Origin: Lamellibrachia columna
Taxonomy: Eukaryota; Annelida; Polychaeta; Sabellida; Siboglinidae
Assembly (NCBI GenBank): GCA_963662155.1
Contig: OY759261.1
Span: 46,902,411-46,966,410, forward strand
DNA: 64,000 nucleotides
Direction: 5' to 3'
The translations under genes were made by a program, and so were the position numbers. Numbering within the stretch: the stretch's first letter is position 1; each line of letters begins with the position of its first letter. The notes below the pieces were generated by a model. It saw only the letters and a list, made by a program, of their open reading frames with translations, did not search any database and was not told where the DNA came from. Below, piece by piece: positions 16,201 to 28,154 of the stretch.

Positions 16201-17699
16201 ATGGAAAAACGAGAACGGCTATAAATTACTTAACCAGTGATCGGTGTGGCAGAAACACAACAGAAAAGGTAAATAATACTGACATGCATCAAATTCATGT
16301 TTAACTTATTAGTCAGCGTACATACGCTGGCGTTGCACAATGTTGTGTGAGCTAAACAAGCTTATGTTCCCGCACCACATAGACAGACATTGTTTGTTAC
16401 CGAGCCTGCCCTCGTCACGTACACGATATGACGAGTTCACGCAAGTGGAGATAGTATCAGCAGTGTTGGCTGTATTTTTATCTGCACAACACACTGTGTT
16501 GGGTGGCTTGTTTTGAATACAGCCGGTGGTCACGATAATGCAATAATACTCCAGGTGAACGTGAATGTTAGAGGGGTTAGACTACAGTCACACCGCCGGA
16601 AGTGTTTCGAAAGGCATATTAATATGTTGTAAAAACGAGCGATGTTGTAGGTAGGCGAGTGTACGAGATGCTTATCAAAGAGCTGGAGGTACGCCAGTTT
16701 GACCAAACTTGTTCATCGCATTGATAACCTAGTGTCAGTAGACTAACAGTGTGATATGGTATGAATATAGACAGTCATTACGACTTCTTATAACTATTAC
16801 TATATGTGTTGATTACATCTAAATCTGCTTCATCGTTATATAGGACCTACCATAAACCAGTAAGCTTCATATGTGAAGCAAGGCGTTCACACATTGTGGT
16901 GAAAGAACTAAAAAAAATTCTGTGACTGTCAGCTCACAACTCCGTGGCTGAGTCATCGGTGCGAGCCGCCCGAGAGTTGTTACAGTTGGAACAACTTGCC
17001 CCAAAACAGTTGTAAAAATATGCGTAGCTAAAAAAACTAGTTGTAGTTGGTTAAAAGGTCATTGTTGTCCACACCTCGTTAATTTCGACTTTTTCACTCC
17101 CGATGTTTGGACAGTGTGGACTTCCAACCAACTACGTCAAATATAACTCCATAGGTGTGTTGTGTTTTTGTAAAACGACTCGGGAACAACATGCCCCTGT
17201 ACACAACTAGAACCGGTCCCCACCCTACCATGTGACGTATTTCTGGTGTTAGCTATTGTGTGCACGAAGACAAACGTTCCGGGGCTTTCACTGCGCTCAA
17301 AATGTCGAAATCAATATATCGCTAGTATCCGCCACTCACCAAGCAACGTCACAATGTCGAGCATTCCAGCCATTCCAGAGTATCTACCACAGTTACAAAA
17401 CGCCTACCGCTATCGGCTCTACTCGTCAACGTCATTAGAATGATTTCTTCATTGTTTGATATCGTATACAAGTTTTACTGCAGAATTACGATCGCTCATT
17501 GACATTATCGAATGTAAAGATCGCCTTTCGGCAGTGCACGAACACCAACTCGCCGAATACTCGCTGAATACTCTATATAAATACAGTCCGAAGTTATAAA
17601 ATATATGATATCCAAATCTTAATGAACAAGAAATGCCTTTATGAAAAGGTTAGTGTTAGAACTGAATAACATAAAATAATTTATTATGTTTGGGATTAA

Positions 17700-17870
17700 T
17701 TTTTATACAACTGCGTGAACTAAGGCAACCCGGAGTGATCGAAATTGCCAAAGTTTCGAAATAGCTGCAAGAGGGTTCGAGCCTCGGTCCTCTTGATTGA
17801 GGGACCGATGTTCTAACTACAATGCTACTGCGCCCCCATTAGAGCTGCGGTAGTTGAGGACAAACGCCCT
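17700..17870 (-). mobile_element. SINE remnant in B2
   Basis: Head-proximal half of the tRNA-derived SINE: minus-strand B-box-like GAGGCTCGAACCCTCTTGC (about 17775) and a body up to TATACAACTGCGTGAACTAAG at the plus-strand left side. It corresponds to the full SINE at 4693-4990 in B1. Confidence 0.6.
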
Positions 17871-18554
17871 AACCCCATAAATGCCTCTCCGCCGTCCCCA
17901 GTCACTATTACGAAATGTCATCTATATAATAAAATTATGTCAAGATAAAATTTTCATTTATGGAAAAGGCAACTTACGAAAGAACTCGGTTGTATTCAAG
18001 AAATTGGCTGAAATACGAAGATTAAATAAATCGTTGTGTCGAACCGCACTGCGAGTTACTAGTTACTGTCGATCTGTTCGGCAACATTTGTAGATTCTTC
18101 TTCAATCCTCTCCCGAATTATTAGTAATGTGAAACCCTCATAAATAACTCTTATTTCCTAGCAAATGACTCGATCCTTATGTCAGTTTGCGAAACGATCC
18201 TTGCATTTTTTTCCACTGTGCATTGATTGCCATGCACATACAAGTCGTGATAATTCTATTCGATGCTCCCATTTACTGGCAATCCCCGGCGAAACGATCT
18301 GACCCACACGGGTATATAATAATCTTTCAGTTCCGCCACCAGTTGCCTGTATTTCTAAACATTGCCTGTGTGTTCTCTCCTTGCCTGCACTCAACAATAG
18401 GCCAAAACATACGATAGTCCATTACTTCGTTTACTCTTTGAAACAGGTTGCAGGTGTCATATTCTGGTTCAAAGAAACATGCCATCATATCGCAGTGCAT
18501 TCATACATAGGTGGCCGGGGTACGATTGTTTCTCTTTGTAAGCAAATTAGTCTA

Positions 18555-18660
18555 CTCACTCACTCACACACTCACTCACTCAGTCACTCACTCACGCACT
18601 CACTCGCTCGCTCACTCACTCACTCACTCACTCACTCACTCACTCACTCACTCGCTCACC
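18555..18660. repeat. (CACT)n tract
   Basis: CACT/CACG tetramers; a second shorter tract lies at 19045-19090, and 18864-18940 is a TA array between them. Thr-His-Ser or Leu-Thr-His frames through these are repeat translations. Confidence 0.9.
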
Positions 18661-18861
18661 CCCTCGGGTCGACCGTATGGGAGCGCTTTGACAGAAAACA
18701 AAACTCCCATTTACTGGCAATCCGCGGCGAAACGATCCGACCCACACGGGTTTCTAATAATCTTTCAATTCCGCCACCAGTTGCCTGTATTTCTGAACAT
18801 TGCCTGCACTCAACATGGGCACATGTCAGAGTCATTTACTCTTCGTGGCAGGTGTCAGGTG

Positions 18862-18944
<83 letters not shown>

Positions 18945-20544
18945 CTGCGACCTGTCACACACACACAAAAACGCGCCATCATATCGCACTGCATTCATGC
19001 ATGGGTGGCCGCGGTAAAATGTTGTCTGTTTGTAAGCAAATCAGTCCACTCACTCGCTTGTTCACTCACTCACTCACTCACTCACTCAGAAACAAACAAA
19101 ACTACCTAGCCCCAACAAATCTGGAAACTTCTTGATATTCACAGCCATATTTTCATATCCACATGTTGGGGAATCTTAGGCAAAATCATTGACAATGTCT
19201 ACAAATACACCCACATATAACAGTGCCAAAGTACCGCTAAACACCCTTCAGCCAATTATTTTGGTTAAAATGCACCTATTCACTACCAAGAACTTCTACT
19301 ATCAAGACATTAATAATGAATATGCGCTTTTCTCACATTATATAAATTTATCCAATTTGATATTGACTGTATACTCCGCCACTCAATCGTGCGACCGGAG
19401 TTTGACCCCTATATGACTTATCTACGGACATGGAACCCACCGCTAAGGACATCACTACAACTCCAGTAACCACGTCATTACAATATCCATACGATTGCCT
19501 ATGGCGTGAATTGGGTCCTAAAAATGCAATCTGAACTTCGTACAGTGAAGGCTAGAAGATGAGCGAGCTCTTATGATTATTTATCATCGGCCTTTCCGTC
19601 TGTATTTTTTAGTTATAGAATGTTGAAAATATTCGAGATTCCTACTCTTGTACGAGTGGTGTGAATAGTATAATTAGTAAACTCAGTATCGAAAGTTTTG
19701 AAAGAAACGCCGTGTCGGCCCACCCATGGAGGTCTGAGAAATAACTGAGGCAGGTGGAAAAATCAGTGTCACTGAAAGGTTGGATACATACTCAGGAAGT
19801 TTGACTATGAAGAACATTCCTTAGTCTTGCACACAACTGTCCCGCTAGATGCAAAGTCGGTCATATAGAGCAATCCGAAAACGTCTTCAAGAAATCCTGT
19901 GTGGCTGAGTTAGGAACTCGAAGACACTAACTTATTCGGTCAACAGCGCGCCCACCTTCACTATGTTTAATGTTCACTCATTTGTTATCACTTATCACAA
20001 ATGTTATGCAGCATTTGATGACATGCTGAAATTGTGTGTGCCAGACTTGGATCAACAAATACTAGTATTGGAATATGTGTGTATTTGAGTACTGTTTACA
20101 ACGTCAATCAGTATTCGTATTAGAATACTTTAAGATTTGTGCCCAGCATAAACATTCGAATACATTTTTATCAGTTATTCGTATTCGAATGCTTTCTAAA
20201 AAAATTCGTGTGAATATTCTACGAATAGCACGCAGACCAACCGACTAACTCTTTTGTGATACATAATACTAATCATTGTTGTGTGTATGTGTATATTAAT
20301 TTACATTTAATATGTTATTATTCACGTAGGCAGATCACTCTTCCTCTTTATCTAATTACTGTTAACTTGTGCCGCTTGGCTGAATCATAAATTATTTGTA
20401 AGTTCTGCTGATTAGCAGGAATCGTGTTTTCCCATGAGCACCCGCACCGACCGCCTATATAGCCGCGGGCGTAGCACGCCCTGCTTCACGTTTTCCGCCC
20501 ACCCACCCTGCCTTTGTGGGTGGGACATGGACACTGTAGTCTTA

Positions 20545-21047
20545 GGCCGTGTTCACATACAACGTTAATCCGCATTAGGATGCGGATCCCAATTCAGGTA
20601 GCGCAATGTGAACACCCTTAATCCGCATTAAGCTACCCGAATTCTAATGCGAGAAAACAGGTGAATTAAGATGTGGATTAGCCAAAGTGAACGCTCCGTT
20701 TGCCTTGATTCGGCGATGGCGGCGCTGCTGCATGACAGAGGGCCGTAGTCTCGCGAGACCGTATGTGACTCGATATCTCAAAATCATGTCAGGTTCGCGG
20801 CTAATAAGCACACGAGCTATTACAGTCAAAAGGACAACTATCGGAAAAATAACTTCGAGCTGGTAACCCGCCATATTGACAAGTTGACTTCCGCTCTCGC
20901 GAGACCACTGTATGAGTGCACATGACCCGCCCTCTGGTGCACTAAATCGGTTGGCGGTTTAATGCGGCTTAACTCGGTGTATGTGAACAGAGCCGAATTA
21001 GTTGATCCGCATCGTAATTCGGCTGAAAATTAGATGTGAACACGGCC
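20545..21047. mobile_element. Harbinger-like MITE, 503 bp
   Basis: Perfect terminal inverted repeats: GGCCGTGTTCACAT at 20545-20558 and ATGTGAACACGGCC at 21034-21047. They are flanked by TTA on both sides (20542-20544 and 21048-21050), the 3-bp TWA target duplication expected of PIF/Harbinger elements. Internal sub-terminal repeats of a TTAATCCGCATTA type recur in both orientations (about 20565, 20622). B1 has no matching insertion, so it post-dates the duplication of part B. No transposase is encoded. Confidence 0.85.
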
Positions 21048-21964
21048 TTAGTTTAGATAGTGTTTTAGCATTTGTCACCACTAGATCTTGTACAAAGGGA
21101 GACCTTTTCATTTGTATTTAATTGTATGTTTTTATTGAACTCATGATGTTCTTGCATTAAATTATCTACGAGTTCACCCAAACCATGTCTTGTTTTGTAC
21201 TTATAATTATACCCTGTACACAAGCCGTTTTATGCATATCAGCATAACGAAAAAACACGTTCAGCACAATCTATATTACAACAGTACTTACAAAACAGTA
21301 CATCTAAAATCGTATTTTCTAACTTAATTGATTCTACATGGTATAACTGCGGTTGCACAATATTATAAAACTACAGAGTGGTCTACACAGCTGTTCGCTT
21401 GCCTGCTCTACAACTTTGAGACGTAAACGCTCTATCGATAGCACGTTGTGTGGCTACCACAGGTCCACCAGCGGCCCTGCGGTTCATTCTTGGGAACAGG
21501 TGGCCAGACCGCGTGACGAATAACGAGGTGTTGCGGTGTGTCAGTAGGTCGAGAGTCGAGGTCATATAGATGCACAGACCGGCCACGTGATAAGGATAGA
21601 CGACGATCGGCTGCCGAAGGCGGTCACGCATGGAGAGCCCACGCAGGCCAACCGTAACGTCGGAAGACCGCGACTACGCTACCCCCACTGCACGAAGCGG
21701 CACATCAGCACCACCACTCTCACTCGGGCCGCTTAGGCTCGTATTGACCTCGCATCGCACTAACGGACATGAGCCAGACGGCATCCGTCCAACAAATGAC
21801 AACAACGGACTGACCAAACGGAACTAAACTAATTAAAGTAAACGACAGGGGATCAAAGGCATACTCGACGGACGGGCTGACGACAACACATGCTCACGAT
21901 ACCATATTATATTATATTTGGTTAGGTCCTGTGCAATTCTTCCTTATTGGTATGTTGTTTTGTT

Positions 21965-22073
<109 letters not shown>

Positions 22074-22225
22074 TTCGTATTCACTTACATTCGGTATGAT
22101 GCACATTCATTAATTAACAATGAGTCATACAAGATGGTGAAGATCTGAGATCATTCAACATATTGAATTGAATACCAATTTACAACTTACAAATGTACAT
22201 GCTAGATAACCGTGGCTGATTCCGT

Positions 22226-22300
22226 GGGCATGGACGGGCATGGACGGGCATGGACGGGCATGGACGGGCATGGACGGGCATGGACGGGCATGGACGGGCA
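22226..22300. repeat. Minisatellite, 10-bp unit CATGGACGGG
   Basis: About seven identical tandem copies of CATGGACGGG ending at CATGCCCAGG. Absent from the equivalent place in B1 (about 7110). Confidence 0.95.
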
Positions 22301-23385
22301 TGCCCAGGTTTGCACCAGAATATCCCATTTCAAACACAGTCAACTTAAATACGGGCACATTCTCAGGAGCCCCTAGCATGGGGGCTGCGACCCTTTAGTC
22401 AAGATCCTAGATCCGCCGCCCCCCCCCGGGAAGATGATTTTATTCATAGATTAATGTTAGCTATAATTACAGTTAGTGGTCCTGAAATGAAACCACAGCT
22501 CTTGTTCTGAATATACCCACAATTACCCAAATGCTTTGTGAGCATCAACGTGTTTTGGCGCACAAAACACACCCACAAAATGGTGTGAAAATGTGTGCCC
22601 CCCCCCCTCCCCGCAGCACTGTTAGTGATTTACGTTGTGTAAGCTAACTAACACGAATGCTGGACACTCAGTTTTACAAAGTCACCAACTGGTACCTTTT
22701 ATTCAGCAATCACCAGTCTAGATTTAAGTTACCATTCTTACAGCACGCCTACTGTGTTGAAAAGACGAAATAAACTCTCTAAATGTTTGATATACATATA
22801 TCACTATGTTCTATTACTATAAGAAGATAAACTTTTACTTTTGATAGCTGCAGACTGTGGGTACTCCATATATAGATTTATGTTAGTACAGTAATCAGAT
22901 AAAGCAGTAGGTCACTCGGAGACGTAGCTGCCTTCCCAGGTTCAAAACAACACAAACCTTTATAGTTATGATCACAACTAAATAACCATATATATATATA
23001 TATTACTACTCACATTACGATTCTTCACTTATACGTTCTGTATGGCGCCGTATGACTGTTCCGGTTCCCTTGTGCGTCCACGGGTAGCTTGACAGGTAGC
23101 GTCTGCTTCGTCAGATCAGGTCACATGACATAATTTAACAAGCCATGGGCAGTCACGCGTGTTGAAAAAGCTGGCCCGTATGTCTTGGCTGTGCGATCAC
23201 GGTTCTTGCACACAACGCAAACCAAATTGCCCGCGGCTGAGCACTCAATCCTACTATAAATTCTCCAGGAAAGCCCGTACATTTCGGGCCAACGCAAGGG
23301 TTCGTGGACTTGTGCACATGCGTCGAGGATAAGTTATGTTAAAATAAAATTAAGGTATATATTTTTTTCTTCATTTGTTTACAAT

Positions 23386-23960
23386 CCCAGTCATCAAATC
23401 ATTTTGTTAAGTTGCGCCGGCGATATCAACACACCTTTCGAGTTTTGTTGCGTTGTGGACCAACGTACATTGCACGACTGATCCATTTTAAGTGAAATAA
23501 AGACATGATTCACAACAAAAGCTTAACAATGTACATGTATATTACCCGGCCTGTACGAAATGATTTTTAACCTAGTTGAGTTATCCATCCTTTCACGGGA
23601 GAAAAGGCAGCCACTACAAGAAATAACAACGTTTTGCAGTACCTATTCACGTCTAGATACTACAATGCAAATTGTAATGACGGATCCAACTTCGTGACAC
23701 AAAATTCACATGAACGTTTGCCGTAGATCACGTAATACTATTTGTTTTTTTTATGATTTAGGAATGTTTTTTTATGATTTAGGAATGTAGGATTTGGTAT
23801 ATGGAAAGTTTTCCCTGCATGTGTTTATGGCTACTCGGAGCCACGCTCCACATAATGTCCGTCACTCAACAGAGTTTTGAGATTCCTTGGTACATGTGAC
23901 TGGTTTTAATGATTGTTGAGGTGAATATGTGTGGTGAATGCAAACTACAACTACATGCGA
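23386..23960. other. No gene seen
   Basis: Intergenic sequence beyond the end of copy B2, containing a small direct repeat of TTTTTTTATGATTTAGGAATG (23748-23789). No coding potential, splice sites with conserved frame or structural RNA were recognised. Confidence 0.5.
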
Positions 23961-23962
23961 GA

Positions 23963-24200
<238 letters not shown>

Positions 24201-24868
24201 ATGTAAATGGTGTTCGATAAGTTTTATTAGCCAGCGTATAATTTGCCCGTTGTTGTGAAAGCTAAACTAGTTTGTGTCCCTGCATTACTTAAACAAACAT
24301 TGTTGCCCAGTCTGACCTCGTACAGTACACGACACGATGAACTCGTGCATGACGAGATAATATCAACAGAGTACGTAAGGGCTGTATTATTGTCTGCACT
24401 GCGCATTGTGCAAGAAGGACTGTTATGAATACAGTCGACAGTCGTGATAAGACTCCAAGTGAACGTGACTGCTATGTTTCGGAACATCATGATGGTCACA
24501 ATGTAATTATGGCATAGATTTATATAAACAACCATGACGATGTATTCTTACAACTGTGTGTAGACTATAGGCCTACATGTGCTGGTTACATCTTATTACG
24601 CGTGTCGAACTGTAACACACACCCGCCAAGCAACAGCACAATATTGAGCATGTCAGCCACGCTGTGTACCCCCGTTTCAAAACGTATGCCTCTAGCTATT
24701 TTCACCAGCGTCAAATGATATCTAAGCCCCTACATTGATTGATATCGCATGAATGTTAATTGCACTATTTCAATAGCCCGTCGTTATCAAACAAAAATAT
24801 CGCCAGCGGCACCGCACGAACGCCGATTCAGCGGTCGGCAGATTGGGAAACATACTTGTGAACGGTGT

Positions 24869-25057
<189 letters not shown>

Positions 25058-25257
25058 TATAAATAAAATGTCTGACTAAGTAAGACGAGAAGTAATAATA
25101 TTATACATTAGAGCTGATTGACACACAATTTCAATTATCATTTGGATGGTTTGACATGATTTTGTATTTACATTCTTTTGGAAAGCCAGATCGCTTACGT
25201 TCCCTGGCAAACCTATTCATTCAGACACAAATTGTGCACTGCAGAAATGCGCTCGAA

Positions 25258-25345
25258 TGGGACGTAGTAGCGTAGTGCTTAAAACGTCGGCCACTTAGTC
25301 GAGAGGAATTCTCTTGCTGCAGTTTCAAGACTGCAGCAAGATAAT
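25258..25345 (+). mobile_element. Possible tRNA-like SINE head
   Basis: GGGACGTAGTAGCGTAGTGC followed by TTAAAACGTCGGCC resembles a tRNA-derived A-box region, and GTTTCAAGAC a weak B box. It is present in A2 and absent from A1 at the same place. Different from the main SINE family of the window. Low confidence because no second copy was found. Confidence 0.35.
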
Positions 25346-27205
25346 TCTTCCAGTTCTCTCAGCTGCATAAATGCATCGGTAGCGTTTTGTCTGATTGTAA
25401 AACTAACAAACTAACAAGCTATAACTACCTCATTCACTCACCCATCGCCCATCCACCAACTCACTTTTCACTTCCTCACTGACTGACTGACTCACTCACC
25501 CACTCGTCAAACCACCCTCCCACGGCCAATCGTATTGACATACTAAGGAAGTTTAGTTAAAATGTTTGTCCATACATGTACAACCATGTATCGTTGCGGC
25601 AAATTTCCGCTGAACACCCTTCCGCCAATTATGTTGTTAGAAATGTACACTTTCACTACCAGCGCAATCCTCGTGAGTCAGTTATGGGCTGCTGAGTACC
25701 CCTGGCAGATCGACCTATGCATGTATTTGTCAGTTGCTGTGTTAGCCAATGGTAATTATAACGAACTATAAAATTAAGTAGGTTTTAATTTCCGAAAAAT
25801 TCATTTGAAATAAGATGAGCCAAACAATCGAACCGAGGAGGGACCTTTAACTGTTGAGAACAACGTGACACGTTTCATACCGTATTTTAATACTCCACTA
25901 GAGCATACTTAATGGAATATCTGCCTATTTTTTTATTTTTTAATGCATCCACCCTCACCACCAGGGACTGACTACACCTGTACCGCTGACAGATTGACCT
26001 GTTGAAATGTGGAATTTTCAGTTGCTGTATTATCTGACATTAATAAGTCGTATTGTTCATAAATACAACTTTATTAGAGCCGGTATCCACACTTTTCGCG
26101 TGATAACTGACAAATCCACGTTTCAACACGTCGATCTGCCACTGGTACTGCTACCACCCCTGGTTAACAAGGATGAATGCTGCCCACGATGGCAAGTTCT
26201 GCCGCCTGGTGTCCTGTTGGGAAACTGAACACCACTTTTCATTGTTTGTAGCTGCCCATGGTCTCACGCATGTTTCTGGATACAACTTGGCTGCCAACTG
26301 TCAAACATGGCGGCTTTCCAAAGAGCACACGCTTAATGCAAAACCAAATCAACCCACAAACGACCATTAGGTGGTTGTACTAAACTAAAATTAATTACAA
26401 AATAATTTTACTGAACTCACAATCGACTATTCGTGACAGTACAAATGCTGGAGAAATATATCGTATGCCTCCCTCTACCACCCTGTAATTGACAAATATA
26501 AATTGCCAGACCATTTGGTCGGCAGATGGCGCCACGTATCCATGAATGTACAGATATACTGGCTAGTTGTTGCGATTTATATATAATATAAGAAGGAAGC
26601 ATGCGTGGCTTCCAAGGTTACATTTTCTATAAAAAAGCTACCGAATTCATAAAATGGCCCTTTCATCTCCAGCATGAGAATTTCATTCCTCCTAATTCTT
26701 TACCGTCTTGGCACATGTTAAGGTGGGCTGGATACGGGGAGTGAAAAGCAGACGTCGGACACCTGTGCAATTCGCAGCGCTATTTGGCCCGCAGCAGTAC
26801 CATAAAGCACTAGTTGCTAATAATATTATGTCCTGTGTGATGTGGTGGTGTGGTGGAATAAATGTGATGTAAATAAAATTAGGTAAAAATTACATACAGA
26901 GTTGTAGTAATTAATAATAATGGGCCCCAGAAGTAAGTGATTGGTGTCATGCAGGGGTCTCAACCTTCCACCTGTTTTTGGGGCACCCTCCACCCAATAC
27001 GAGAGGGAGTGGCATGCGTCTCAACTTTCCACATCCCACCTGTTTTGAGGGCTGTATAATCTCCCATCTCCCATACAGTTTGTTGAGGGTCCATCTCAGA
27101 CCTATTTTTGAGGTAAATTTCCTATCTCCCACCAATTTTAGGACAACCCTCCCATCTCCCGGGCACACCTCTCCCCACCATCCTCAGAAGTAAAGGATTA
27201 CTGCC

Positions 27206-27283
27206 AGTAGTGGGGTACTTGCCACGGGCATGGCCATTGCCATAGCATGGGCATGGCCATGCCCGTGGCAAGTACCCTACTAC
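27206..27283. repeat. Near-perfect 32-bp hairpin
   Basis: Left arm 27206-27237 and right arm 27252-27283 are complementary at 31 of 32 positions, including GTACTTGCCACGGGCATGGC and its complement, with a 14-base loop. It lies just upstream of the purine-rich 5' region of the CR1 element. Confidence 0.9.
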
Positions 27284-27395
27284 TACAGGTCGTAGGGAGA
27301 CAGGACGTAAGGAGACGGGAAGGAAAGGAACGGGAGGGAAGACAACCGGAGCGAAGGAGAGGGGAGTAGGGGAGACAGGAGGGAAGGAGAAGGGA

Positions 27396-28152
27396 GTGGG
27401 GGAGACAGGAGGGAAGGAGAAGGGAGTGGGGGAGACGGGAGGGAAAACAACCGGAGTGAAGGAGAGGGAAGTGGGAGAGACAAGAGCAAAGGAGTGGGAA
27501 GTGGGGGAGACAGGAGCGAAGGAGACAGGAGGGAAGGGGTCAGGACAGAATGTGATGGAGGGGATCGAACGGAAGAGTTATTCTGCAGCAGTGATAGAGG
27601 TGGTGAGGAAGAGAGCGAGGGTGTTTGTGGGGGATTCGATAGTTAGGAAGACCGACAGAGTCTTAAACAAGGGAGATGATGTGGTGGTCTGCTTGCCTGG
27701 AGCCAAAATAGAGGCGATAACTGAGAGGGTAAAAAACATTGTAGGCTCTGGTAAGGGTGGATCTGTTTTAGTACACGTAGGGACAAATAACGTAGAGAGG
27801 GAGGGTACAACTGCCATAGTTAGGAAATATAGGCAGTTGGTCAGAACACTAAAACAGACGCGGGTTGAGCAGGTAATACTGTCAGGGATTTTACCTGTAA
27901 TGGGCAGGAGGGGTCACAAATATCGAAATTGTCGGGGGATGGCAATTAACATGTTAGTCCAGAAGTTATGTAGGGAAGAGGAAGTTGGATTTATGGGGAA
28001 GTTTTGTTGGGAGGGCTGATACGTACATGAAGGATGGGCTTCATTTAAGTGGAAAGGGGGCGGCAGTATTCGCGGACAAACTTTCAGCAGCAGTAGATAG
28101 TGACTTGGGTACAATGACAAATATTTTTGGAAGTAAACATTCTTTAAACTAG
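27396..28152 (+). pseudogene. CR1 ORF1: repetitive leader plus SGNH esterase
   Basis: ORF1 proteins of many CR1-type elements carry an esterase of unclear role, perhaps in RNP or membrane interaction. Residues 1-55 are a low-complexity Gly/Glu/Lys repeat (GETGGKEKG style, a roughly 30-base DNA repeat). Then come VFVGDSIVRKTD (Ser nucleophile block), VHVGTNN (Asn block) and ILSGILPV. After a one-base frameshift near 27985 the frame continues DLWGSFVGRADTYM and KDGLHLSGKGAAVFADKL, supplying the Asp and His of the catalytic triad, and ends at TAG 28150-28152. So all catalytic blocks are still readable in two frames. The stop is followed directly by the ORF2 frame. Confidence 0.82.
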
Positions 28153-28154
28153 AA

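Noticed and set aside
18381..19135. Open frames rich in Thr-His-Ser-Leu
   Set aside because: They read through CACT tetramers and a TA array in composite copy B2, which is non-coding in B1.
20644..20874. 76-codon minus-strand frame
   Set aside because: Lies wholly inside the Harbinger-like MITE and shows no domain.
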